22,218 nucleotides of DNA from Lachnospiraceae bacterium (lineage in GTDB: Bacteria > Bacillota > Clostridia > Lachnospirales > Lachnospiraceae). The notes below the pieces were generated by a model, which saw only the letters and a list, made by a program, of their open reading frames with translations, had not been told where the DNA came from and did not search any database. The DNA lies in contig JAFTXF010000134.1 in the NCBI GenBank assembly GCA_017461685.1, positions 1-22,218 on the forward strand. Reading direction: 5' to 3'. Shown here in pieces: positions 13,807 to 21,019 of this stretch; position 1 is the first letter of the stretch, and every line of letters starts with the position of its first letter. A program made the position numbers and the translations under genes.

Positions 13807-14946
13807 ATGATTGCAGTTATAAATGCAGTACTGGTTATGAGAGACCATTATATACCGGAGGCAGTGCTTTTTATAGAAGACGGCAAGATTGCCGGTTTTG
13901 GAGAAATGCGAAAGACTCCTGTTCCGGAAGGCTGTGAAATCATTGATGCAGCGGGTGCATATGTGGGACCGGGCTTTGTAGATATTCACACTCATTCCGA
14001 CGGCAAGGTATTTTTCCAGGATGATCCGGTAACCGCGTCACAGCATCATTTAAAGCACGGCACCACCACGCTATTGCCTGCCCTGTATTTCAGCATGAAT
14101 ACAGAGCAGTATGTGGAAGCGATTGGCAGGCTGCGTGAGGCTATGCAGTTAAAGGAATGTGCCAATATCGGCGGTCTGTACATGGAAGGGCCTTATTTAA
14201 ATCCGAAGTTTGGTTGTGATAAGGAGTCCAATCCGTGGCAGGGTCCTGTAGACAAGGACAGATATCAGCCGGTGATTGATGCAGCTTACGATCTGGCAAG
14301 AGTCTGGGCTATGGCTCCGGAACGCGAGAATATTCTGGAGTTTGTACTGGATGTAAAGGCAAAGAATCCGTCAGCAGTATTTTCCGTAGCACACAGTGAG
14401 GCTTCTCCGCAGCAGATTGAAGCGATTATGCCTTACGGACTGTGCATCGGTACCCATCACACCAATGCCACCGGCGACCGCCCGATGTATCCGGAGTGCC
14501 GCGGCGTATGTGTGGATGAAACAGTTAATTACAACCGCGAGATTTACGCAGAGCTTATTTGCGACAGCCGCGGTATCCATGTGGATCCGTACATGCTTCG
14601 CCTGGTACGTAAAATAAAAGGCGATGACAGAATTATCCTGATATCCGATGCTTATGCATGTGACGGACCGATTCCGCCGGGATATGAGGATGTAGACGAT
14701 ATTAATTTTGACCATACCGGGGAGATTGCAGGCTCCAAGATGACCTTGGATATTGCCTGCAGAAATATGATGAAGCATACCGGTGCCTCCATTGTGAATG
14801 TATTCCAGTTTGCTTCCTACAATCCGGCCAGAGCAGTGGGCTTTTATGACCGCGGTGAAATCGCCGTTGGTAAGCGTGCCGACCTGGTAATGGTTGATTA
14901 TAATATGAAAGTGAAAAATGTTATTCTGAAAGGAGAATTACAATGA
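13807..14946 (+). CDS. NagA-like N-acetyl-amino-sugar-phosphate deacetylase
   Basis: A 379-residue member of the N-acetylglucosamine-6-phosphate deacetylase (NagA/AgaA) group of the amidohydrolase superfamily. It shows VDIHTHSDG (H61, H63), LYMEGPYLNPKFG (E127), SVAHSEA (H196), IGTHHTNAT (H217/H218), GIHVDPYMLRL and the catalytic Asp in LISDAYACDG (D281). The C-terminal beta-sandwich closes with RGEIAVGKRADLVMVDY. Canonical NagA has a THLFNAM motif; here it is THHTNAT, so the ligand probably differs from GlcNAc-6-phosphate. The segment KESNPWQGPVD after the Glu motif also departs from NagA. GTTAAGAGG precedes the ATG. Its stop overlaps the next start (ATGA), so the two are translationally coupled. 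Confidence 0.85.
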   Translation: MIAVINAVLVMRDHYIPEAVLFIEDGKIAGFGEMRKTPVPEGCEIIDAAGAYVGPGFVDIHTHSDGKVFFQDDPVTASQHHLKHGTTTLLPALYFSMNTEQYVEAIGRLREAMQLKECANIGGLYMEGPYLNPKFGCDKESNPWQGPVDKDRYQPVIDAAYDLARVWAMAPERENILEFVLDVKAKNPSAVFSVAHSEASPQQIEAIMPYGLCIGTHHTNATGDRPMYPECRGVCVDETVNYNREIYAELICDSRGIHVDPYMLRLVRKIKGDDRIILISDAYACDGPIPPGYEDVDDINFDHTGEIAGSKMTLDIACRNMMKHTGASIVNVFQFASYNPARAVGFYDRGEIAVGKRADLVMVDYNMKVKNVILKGELQ

Positions 14947-15917
14947 TGAAAGACTTTATCGTTGATCCGGCAACAAAGTTTGACTTTATGCCTCATGATT
15001 TTGTGCCTTTTAAGGACAAAGAAGTATGTGAGCGCGTACGTAAGATGAGTGGAAAGGAATTGGAGCAGCGTGAGCCATGGTGGCATCCGGAGTTCCAGGT
15101 TAAGGTTATGATGAACCCTCATCCTGTCCTTATTGCTACTCTGTTTTCCCGCTTAAAGGCAGCTTCTGAGGCTGGAAAGACCTTTACTATGATTCTCGGT
15201 AACCCTGAACCTGATACATACATTCCATTAGCACAGTTGATCAACTATTTCCAGGTTGACTGTTCTAAGGTTCATCTCTTTGCAGAGGATGAGTGGGCAG
15301 ATCAGGATGGTAATATCGCTCCTATTACATATGAAGCAGGTTTTGCACATTCCATGATCAAGTATTTGTACTACCAGATCGATCCTAAATTGCGTATGCC
15401 TATGGAAAATGTACATTATCCTACTAACGCAAACATTGCTGATTACTCAAAGATCATCAACGATATTTCCGAAGGTGGTGCTGATATCGCTTCTACATCT
15501 CCGGGATGGGCAGGACATATGGCATTCGTTGATCCTATTCCTGAGTTCATCGGCAGCGGTGACATTGAAGAGTGGTTAAATCAGCCTGCGCAGATCGTAA
15601 AACTGCATCCTATGACTATCATGCAGAATTCCCTGAATGGTACCTTCGGTCAGTCCGGTGATATCGCAAATGTACCTCCATGCGCAGCAACCATTGGACC
15701 TTTAGACGTAATGCGTGCGAAAGAGCGTATTGAAGTACATGCACTTGCTACCTGCGGTACATTCTCATCCTGGCAGAGAATGACTTCCCGTCTGTGTACG
15801 CACGGACCTATCACTCCTTATCTGCCTAGCACTATGCTCCAGACTAAGAAGACTCAGGTTTACATCAGTGAAGAACTTGCAGCTCCATTTGAGTGCTGGG
15901 AGAAGGTTGGATATTAA
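14943..15917 (+). CDS. NagB-like (glucosamine-6-phosphate isomerase family) protein with altered active site
   Basis: A 324-residue protein of the GlcN6P deaminase/isomerase fold, longer than the usual ~266 because of an N-terminal extension of some 50 residues. FTMILGNPEPDTYIPL and HLFAEDEWAD (D116) match the phosphate loop and the catalytic base region of NagB. The central motif reads SPGWAGHMAFVDP where NagB has GxGxDGHIAFNEP: H192 is kept, but the Asp of the triad is A190 and the Glu is D197. It may therefore isomerise or bind a sugar phosphate without deamination; the locus also has a transaminase for nitrogen removal. AGGAG at 14931-14935 lies within the previous gene, and the ATG overlaps its stop. 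Codons are CCT/GCT-rich as in the aminotransferase. Last gene of the operon. Confidence 0.82.
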   Translation: MMKDFIVDPATKFDFMPHDFVPFKDKEVCERVRKMSGKELEQREPWWHPEFQVKVMMNPHPVLIATLFSRLKAASEAGKTFTMILGNPEPDTYIPLAQLINYFQVDCSKVHLFAEDEWADQDGNIAPITYEAGFAHSMIKYLYYQIDPKLRMPMENVHYPTNANIADYSKIINDISEGGADIASTSPGWAGHMAFVDPIPEFIGSGDIEEWLNQPAQIVKLHPMTIMQNSLNGTFGQSGDIANVPPCAATIGPLDVMRAKERIEVHALATCGTFSSWQRMTSRLCTHGPITPYLPSTMLQTKKTQVYISEELAAPFECWEKVGY

Positions 15918-15939
15918 TTTCGTTATATTTTATGAAAAG

Positions 15940-15975
15940 ACCGGGAAGGGCATGGATTCTTCCCGGTTGTTTTTT
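15940..15975 (+). terminator. Intrinsic terminator of the sugar operon
   Basis: ACCGGGAAG (15940-15948) pairs perfectly with CTTCCCGGT (15959-15967) around a 10-nt loop, followed by TGTTTTTT. It ends the operon 22 nt after the NagB-like stop. The rest of the gap to 16120 shows no gene. Confidence 0.92.
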
Positions 15976-16120
15976 CGGGAATTTTAGCAACCATGCTGCT
16001 GTAACTATATGGAGATACTTGATTGGTATTCTCAAAATCGGGGGATATGCAATTAGTACACCAAATAAATATTTTAAAGTATTACCAAAGTAAATTGCTA
16101 AAATATTACATTACTTTTTA

Positions 16121-16149
16121 TTGACACTTGATTGTCAGAATGTTAAGAT
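16121..16149 (+). promoter_or_regulatory. Promoter of dapA
   Basis: A perfect -35 TTGACA (16121-16126) and a -10 TAAGAT (16144-16149) have a 17-bp spacer. TGACA (16122-16126) and TGTCA (16133-16137) form a small palindrome overlapping the -35, a possible operator. I see no lysine-riboswitch-sized leader: only about 35 nt separate the predicted start from the ATG. Confidence 0.65.
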
Positions 16150-16189
16150 GTAAGAGATAAGAAATTTATGTTTTCCGGAGGTCGGAGTT

Positions 16190-17077
16190 ATGGCTATATT
16201 TACAGGCGCAGGTGTTGCTATCGTAACACCGTTCAATGAAGATGGTAGTATGAACTACGAAAAATTTGCTGGACTCATTGAGTTCCAGATTGCTAACGGC
16301 ACAGACGCGATTATTGTTTGCGGCACGACCGGTGAGGCAAGTACCTTAAGTCACGAGGAGCATTTGGATGCAATCGGCTTTTGCGTAAAGCAGGTGGCAG
16401 GCCGCATTCCTGTTGTGGCAGGTACAGGTTCCAACAGTACTGAGACTGCGATTTATTTATCTACAGAGGCAGAGAAGTTAGGTGCTGACGGTTTATTATT
16501 GGTTAGCCCTTATTATAATAAGGCTACTCAGAAGGGCTTATACACACACTTTAAAGCAATTGCAGACAGCGTAAAGATTCCGGTTATTTTATACAACATT
16601 CAGGGCAGAACCGGTGTAAATATTGCGCCTGAAACTATTGTGAAGCTTTGGAAGGAAGTGGACAATATCGTAGGTGTGAAGGAAGCCAGCGGCAATATTT
16701 CTCAGATTGCCAAGATTATGGCACTTTCTGACGGAGAGATTGACTTGTATTCCGGCAATGATGACCAGATTGTACCGATTCTTTCTTTGGGCGGTAAGGG
16801 CGTTATTTCCGTACTCAGCAATGTGGCTCCAAAGGAAACACACGATATATGTCAGTTATATTTTGACGGCAAGGTACAGGAGAGTGCTAAGGAGCAGTTA
16901 AGAGCGATTCCTTTATGTGATGCTTTATTCTGCGAGGTAAATCCGATTCCGGTTAAGGCAGCTCTTAACATGATGGGATTGGGTGCAGGCCCGCTTCGTT
17001 TGCCGCTGACAGAGATGGAAGATGCTCACAAGGAAGTACTTCGTAAGGCCATGACAGATTACGGTATTTTGAAGTAA
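16190..17077 (+). CDS. dapA: 4-hydroxy-tetrahydrodipicolinate synthase
   Basis: A 295-residue class I aldolase that condenses pyruvate with aspartate semialdehyde, the first committed step of lysine and diaminopimelate synthesis. Motifs are IVCGTTGEAST (T46, T47), SPYYNKATQKGL (Y108, Y109), LYNIQGRTG (Y135, R140) and the Schiff-base Lys in GVKEASG (K164). The Arg that binds the semialdehyde carboxylate is present, which separates it from N-acetylneuraminate lyase. The usual Pro after YNV/YNI is Gln (Q138). Length is normal. GGAGG precedes the ATG. dapB follows after 420 nt, most of which is a palindromic repeat; the two steps are consecutive in the pathway. Confidence 0.95.
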   Translation: MAIFTGAGVAIVTPFNEDGSMNYEKFAGLIEFQIANGTDAIIVCGTTGEASTLSHEEHLDAIGFCVKQVAGRIPVVAGTGSNSTETAIYLSTEAEKLGADGLLLVSPYYNKATQKGLYTHFKAIADSVKIPVILYNIQGRTGVNIAPETIVKLWKEVDNIVGVKEASGNISQIAKIMALSDGEIDLYSGNDDQIVPILSLGGKGVISVLSNVAPKETHDICQLYFDGKVQESAKEQLRAIPLCDALFCEVNPIPVKAALNMMGLGAGPLRLPLTEMEDAHKEVLRKAMTDYGILK

Positions 17078-17251
17078 GAATACATTTGCCGGGACGAATC
17101 TGAGAGTTATCATAGTATAGGATTGTCTGTGAGACGGGATTTGCGGTGAGTTAAGATTTAAAAGAGTTACATAGGACTGCTGTAAAAGCATATTCAGGCA
17201 CGGTGTCTCTATTGGAGCATATCGGTTACAGCTTGAAGACTTTTGCGGCGG
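17078..17251. other. Gene-free spacer after dapA
   Basis: The 174 bases between the dapA stop and the palindromic element hold no convincing gene, promoter or terminator. A reading frame open through this region into dapB has no family similarity. Confidence 0.6.
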
Positions 17252-17485
17252 TTCTTTTGTTATAAAGGTGATTGCGAGACCGAGCAGCTGCATGCCGGAG
17301 CAATATATGTTCTGCTTCAGGGACGCTTGCGCTCCATGAAAATGCGTAGCGGTACTAAGCTCAGACTGCGGCTGCCGCCTTGCTTCGCTAAGGACCGACG
17401 CTTTTCAAGGCCCTTCAGCCAGAACATATATTGCTCCGGCATGCAGCTGCTCGGTTTCGCAACCACCTATTTTATCACAAAAAGA
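17252..17485 (+). repeat. Long palindromic structured repeat, copy 2 (dapB leader)
   Basis: Arms 17274-17314 and 17420-17460 are 41-nt inverted repeats with one mismatch, a G-T pair that still pairs in RNA. Pairing extends outward in weaker form: 17253-17273 with 17461-17484 (for example TTTTGTTATAAA with TTTATCACAAAA). Inside, TGAAAA..GCGT (17337-17347, one T bulged) pairs with ACGCTTTTCA (17398-17407), and CGGT (17350-17353) with ACCG (17394-17397). The core matches the element at window start. Its 3' edge touches the dapB ribosome binding site. It encodes no protein with recognisable similarity. Such a long hairpin in a transcript would be a likely RNase III target. Confidence 0.9.
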
Positions 17486-17497
17486 GAGGGTTTAGAG

Positions 17498-18256
17498 ATG
17501 ATTAATGTAATTATGCACGGATGTAGTGGCCGTATGGGTCACATTATTTCAGACTTAATTGAAAAGGATGAGTCAATTCAGATTGTAGCAGGTGTAGACC
17601 CAAGCGGTCAGGGCAAATATACATATCCTGTATTTGAAGATATTAGTGTTTGTGATGTGGCAGCGGATGTTATCATTGATTTTTCCAATGCTTCCGCAGT
17701 GGAGAAGCTTTTGGATTATTGTGTGGAGAAACAGATGCCTCTCGTACTCTGTACTACCGGACTTAGTGCGGAGCTTACAGAGAAAGTGGCTCAGGCAGCA
17801 GAGAAGGTTGCTGTTTTAAAGAGTGCCAATATGTCACTGGGTATCAATTTGCTTTTGAAGCTTTTAAAGGAAGCGTCTCAGGTGCTTGCAGGAGCGGGCT
17901 TTGATATCGAAATTGTTGAAAAGCACCACAACCAGAAACTGGATGCTCCAAGCGGTACAGCCATTGCACTGGCAGATTCCATGAATGAGGAATTTGACGG
18001 AGCTTATGAATATGTATTTGACAGAAGCCAGAGAAGAGCAAAACGTGATGCTAAGGAAATGGGTATTTCTGCAGTACGCGGCGGTACCATTGTAGGCGAG
18101 CATGATGTAATTTTTGCAGGTGCTGATGAGGTGATTACCTTTTCACATACTGCTTATTCCAGAGCAGTGTTTGGCAAAGGTGCTATAGAAGCTGCCAAGT
18201 TTTTGGCAGGCAAAGAAGCCGGCATGTATAATATGAGCCATGTGATAAACGGCTAA
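17498..18256 (+). CDS. dapB: 4-hydroxy-tetrahydrodipicolinate reductase
   Basis: A 252-residue NAD(P)H-dependent reductase that acts on the DapA product. The nucleotide motif HGCSGRMGH starts at residue 7, and the catalytic and dipicolinate-binding block EKHHNQKLDAPSGTA spans 141-155 (H143, H144, K147). FSHTAYSRAVFGKGAIEAA near the C-terminus is also typical. The ATG at 17498 was chosen because it begins the conserved MINVIMHGCSGRMG and has AGAGAGGG at 17483-17490. The frame stays open upstream through the palindromic repeat, so automated calls may add up to 85 false residues. fbp follows after 50 nt. Expression may depend on the leader hairpin. Confidence 0.95.
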   Translation: MINVIMHGCSGRMGHIISDLIEKDESIQIVAGVDPSGQGKYTYPVFEDISVCDVAADVIIDFSNASAVEKLLDYCVEKQMPLVLCTTGLSAELTEKVAQAAEKVAVLKSANMSLGINLLLKLLKEASQVLAGAGFDIEIVEKHHNQKLDAPSGTAIALADSMNEEFDGAYEYVFDRSQRRAKRDAKEMGISAVRGGTIVGEHDVIFAGADEVITFSHTAYSRAVFGKGAIEAAKFLAGKEAGMYNMSHVING

Positions 18257-18306
18257 AGTAACGGCAAAAGGTTTGCATGATAGTAAACCGTTTTCAGGAG
18301 AGAGAG

Positions 18307-20262
18307 ATGGAGTATAGCGAATTAAAGTATTTAAAGAGTCTGGCCAAGCAGTATCCCACGGTGGATGCTGCCTGTACAGAGATTATCAACCTGCAGTCTA
18401 TTCTGAATCTGCCCAAAGGTACAGAGCATTTTTTGACAGATTTGCATGGGGAGCATGAGCAATTTGAGCATGTGATGAAAAATGGTTCCGGTTCGGTGCG
18501 TAGGAAAATTGACGAAGAATTCGGACATCATATGAGCCAGAAGGACAAAAAGAGTCTGGCTACGTTAATTTATTATCCAAAGGAGAAGCTGGAGCTTGTT
18601 GCCAAGACGGAGGATAATATGACCGACTGGTATACCATTACCCTGCACAGACTGGTGCAGATGGCCAAGTATGTATCCTCCAAGTATACCCGCTCCAAGG
18701 TGCGAAAGGCACTGCCAAAGGAATTTGCATATGTAATAGAAGAACTGATTACGGAGAAGGCAGAGGTACAGGATAAGGAGGCATATTATAATGCCATTAT
18801 CTCTACCATTATCAGAATCGGCAAGGCCAATGATTTTATTATTGCATTGAGCAATTTGATACAGAGGCTTGTAGTAGACCATTTACATATTGTGGGTGAT
18901 ATTTATGACAGAGGTCCGGGGCCCTTTCATATTATGGAGAAGCTCTGCAGTCATCATTCTGTAGATGTGCAGTGGGGCAATCATGATGTGGTGTGGATGG
19001 CGGCAGCCAGCGGACATTTAGCCAGCATTGCGGCTGTAATTCGATTATGTGCCAAATATGGCAATATGTCTGTCATTGAAAATGATTATGCTATCAATCT
19101 GATACCGTTAGTTACCTTTGTCATGGAGACCTATAGTCACACCGACTGCGATTGTTTCACAGTGGAGGGCGATGGTGCTTACGGCAGTACAGACCAGAAT
19201 ATTGATACATTGATTCATAAAGCAGCAACGATTTTACAGTTGAAGCTTGAGGGGCAGACGATTATGCGAAACCCGGATTTTAAAATGGAAAACCGTCTGC
19301 TGTTGGATAAAATTGATTTTGCAAAGAAAACTGTCTGCATTGACGGCAAGGAGTATCGGATGAAGGATACGGATTTCCCTACAGTGGATCCTGAGAACCC
19401 GTACGAACTCAGTGCCGAAGAGGCTTTGGTTATGGAACGGCTTTGTGATGCTTTTATGAAGAGCTACAAGCTGCAGAAGCATACCCGTTTTTTGTTTTCC
19501 AAGGGAGGCATGTACAAGGTATACAATGGCAATCTTTTATACCATGGCTGTGTACCGCTAAATCAGGACGGAACCTTTACAAAAGTAACCATCGGGGAAA
19601 AGCAGTATTCCGGCAAGGCACTGTATGACGTGCTGGAGAATTATGCACGAAAAGGTTTTTATTCCAATAAAAATACAGCGGAGCGTATCAAGGGACAGGA
19701 TGTGATGTGGTACATCGGAAACGGTCCCGGCTCACCGGTATTCGGCAAGGATAAATTTACTGTATTTGAGCGTTATTTTGTGGAAGACGAGGTTACCCAT
19801 ACAGAGACCAAAAATATTTATTATAAATTATGTGACAATGAAAAGGTTGTGGAAAGCATTTTAGAGGAATTCGGGCTGGATAAGGATACCGGTCATATTG
19901 TAAACGGACATGTGCCGGTGGTAAAGAAAAAGGGCGAATCCCCTATCAAATGCGGTGGGAAACTATTGATTATTGATGGCGGTTTTGCCAAAGCATACCA
20001 TGAAAAGACCGGTATTGCCGGGTATACGCTGGTCAATAATTCCCGGGCACTGCGCCTCGTCAGCCACGAAGAATTCGAATCCAAAGAGGCGGCCATTGTA
20101 AAGGAATCCGATATTTTTTCTGCCTCTATTGAGGTGGAAAACTATCCTGTGCGTAAGCGGGTGGCTGATACTGACGCAGGCAAGGAGATTCAAAAACAAA
20201 TCGAGGAAATAGAGTGCCTTTTATATGCATATCAGGAAGGTCTGATTGCGGAGAACAGCTGA
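18307..20262 (+). CDS. fbp: Class III fructose-1,6-bisphosphatase
   Basis: A 651-residue enzyme of the Firmicutes-type (Bacillus Fbp-like) class III fructose-1,6-bisphosphatase family, which makes fructose-6-phosphate in gluconeogenesis. The metallophosphatase motifs are TDLHGEHEQFEHV (D45, H47, E49), VGDIYDRGPGP (D198, D201) and WGNHDVVWMAAASG (N225, H226, D227). LNLPKGTEHFLTD at the front and FSKGGMYKVYNGNLLYHGCVP in the middle fit the family, and length is typical. The ATG at 18307 after AGGAGAG gives the family N-terminus; an ATG at 18277 lies in the loop of a small hairpin (GGTTT/AAACC) and adds ten residues without support. It lies 50 nt after dapB, so cotranscription is likely, though the functions are unrelated. 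Confidence 0.95.
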   Translation: MEYSELKYLKSLAKQYPTVDAACTEIINLQSILNLPKGTEHFLTDLHGEHEQFEHVMKNGSGSVRRKIDEEFGHHMSQKDKKSLATLIYYPKEKLELVAKTEDNMTDWYTITLHRLVQMAKYVSSKYTRSKVRKALPKEFAYVIEELITEKAEVQDKEAYYNAIISTIIRIGKANDFIIALSNLIQRLVVDHLHIVGDIYDRGPGPFHIMEKLCSHHSVDVQWGNHDVVWMAAASGHLASIAAVIRLCAKYGNMSVIENDYAINLIPLVTFVMETYSHTDCDCFTVEGDGAYGSTDQNIDTLIHKAATILQLKLEGQTIMRNPDFKMENRLLLDKIDFAKKTVCIDGKEYRMKDTDFPTVDPENPYELSAEEALVMERLCDAFMKSYKLQKHTRFLFSKGGMYKVYNGNLLYHGCVPLNQDGTFTKVTIGEKQYSGKALYDVLENYARKGFYSNKNTAERIKGQDVMWYIGNGPGSPVFGKDKFTVFERYFVEDEVTHTETKNIYYKLCDNEKVVESILEEFGLDKDTGHIVNGHVPVVKKKGESPIKCGGKLLIIDGGFAKAYHEKTGIAGYTLVNNSRALRLVSHEEFESKEAAIVKESDIFSASIEVENYPVRKRVADTDAGKEIQKQIEEIECLLYAYQEGLIAENS

Positions 20263-20323
20263 TTTTGGGTATCTGTTCCGGGAATGACTGGGATTGAGAT
20301 AAGCGAATACCTATAATAAAATT

Positions 20324-20363
20324 TCATCCACGGAAATCTCTTAAAAATAGTTTCCGTGGATGA
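20324..20363. terminator. Perfect 13-bp hairpin between convergent genes
   Basis: TCATCCACGGAAA (20324-20336) pairs perfectly with TTTCCGTGGATGA (20351-20363) around a 14-nt loop. On the minus strand the stem is followed by AAATTTTATTAT, a reasonable U-rich tail for the lipoprotein transcript. On the plus strand the tail is weaker (CTATATTG). It probably ends both transcripts. Confidence 0.7.
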
Positions 20364-20448
20364 CTATATTGATACTGTATAATTCAGCAACAGCTTCTGC
20401 TGTCAAACAAGCCTTTGAGAATGTCCTGTGGACGTTCATTTCGGCAGG

Positions 20449-20919
20449 TTAACGATTATTATTAGTTTCGGTTGTATTGGTACCGTTGGTAACATTATCA
20501 ACACCGTTCTCAATACCGTTGGTTACATCATCGATACCGTTTCCGACACCGTCAATTACATCATCAACGGCACCACCGATGACACCTTCAGTACCGTTTA
20601 AATTTCCGTCAGTAGTATCGGTTACACCTGTTCCGGAATCTGTACCGGTTGTGTCATCCATCATACCACCGTTGTTTGTGCCGTTACCGGAATTGTTTGT
20701 ACCGGTACCGTTAGTGGTACCATTGGTTCCGTTGTTACCATTTGTAGTACCGTTTTCGGTACCGTTGTTGTTACCTGCGTTGTCTGTTTCTGTAGTGGTG
20801 TTGGTGCCGGCATTGTTATCATCAACGGAACGACCGCAGCCACAAGCTGTAAAGAAGCTAACCATAGACACTATAAGTGCAAGGGTAAACACCTTATGCA
20901 GTGAATGATACTTTTTCAT
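20449..20919 (-). CDS. Asn/Gly/Thr-rich low-complexity lipoprotein
   Basis: A 156-residue predicted lipoprotein of unknown function. The first 25 residues form a signal peptide (MKKYHSLHKVF, then a hydrophobic stretch), ending in the lipobox FTAC with C26 as the lipidated residue. The rest is almost all N, G, T and D: first NGT-type repeats (about 35-85), then a segment with repeating DDV, NGI, NGV and VTNG units (about 110-148). There is no folded domain I recognise; it is probably a disordered surface stalk. The start at 20919 follows GGAGG on the minus strand; the ATG four codons upstream overlaps that site. Diverges from hisA. Confidence 0.75.
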   Translation of the reverse strand: MKKYHSLHKVFTLALIVSMVSFFTACGCGRSVDDNNAGTNTTTETDNAGNNNGTENGTTNGNNGTNGTTNGTGTNNSGNGTNNGGMMDDTTGTDSGTGVTDTTDGNLNGTEGVIGGAVDDVIDGVGNGIDDVTNGIENGVDNVTNGTNTTETNNNR

Positions 20920-20945
20920 ATTTACCTCCATTTCAATGTTTCAAT

Positions 20946-20971
20946 CCATTTGGACGTGAATGTCTAAATGG
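20946..20971. promoter_or_regulatory. Hairpin in the lipoprotein-hisA divergent gap
   Basis: CCATTTGGAC (20946-20955) and GTCTAAATGG (20962-20971) are inverted repeats with one G-T pair around a 6-nt spacer. Placed in the 100-nt gap between divergent starts, it may be an operator or a leader hairpin. No convincing promoter was found in this gap. Confidence 0.35.
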
Positions 20972-21019
20972 TCAACATTAGTATGTGTGCTTTGAAATGG
21001 ATTATACGGAGGAAATGAT

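Noticed and set aside
16150..16189. Lysine riboswitch or T-box before dapA
   Set aside because: The predicted leader is only about 40 nt, too short for either. No conserved core of such an RNA was seen further upstream.
16190..17077. Reading dapA as N-acetylneuraminate lyase serving the sugar locus
   Set aside because: The RTG Arg, the GTTGE motif and the following dapB all support DapA. A terminator and separate promoter also split it from the sugar operon.
17274..17460. CRISPR array or insertion sequence at the palindrome
   Set aside because: There is a single pair of inverted arms, no regularly spaced direct repeats and no transposase frame.
17243..17497. Open frame extending dapB by 85 residues upstream through the palindromic repeat
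   Set aside because: The DapB family begins at MINVIMHGCSGRMG, and a good ribosome binding site stands right before the ATG at 17498. The added peptide is only the translation of the repeat.
20477..20908. Plus-strand Val/Pro-rich open frame opposite the lipoprotein
   Set aside because: It is the mirror of ACC/GTT-rich low-complexity codons. The minus strand has a signal peptide, a lipobox and a GGAGG site, and this frame has none.
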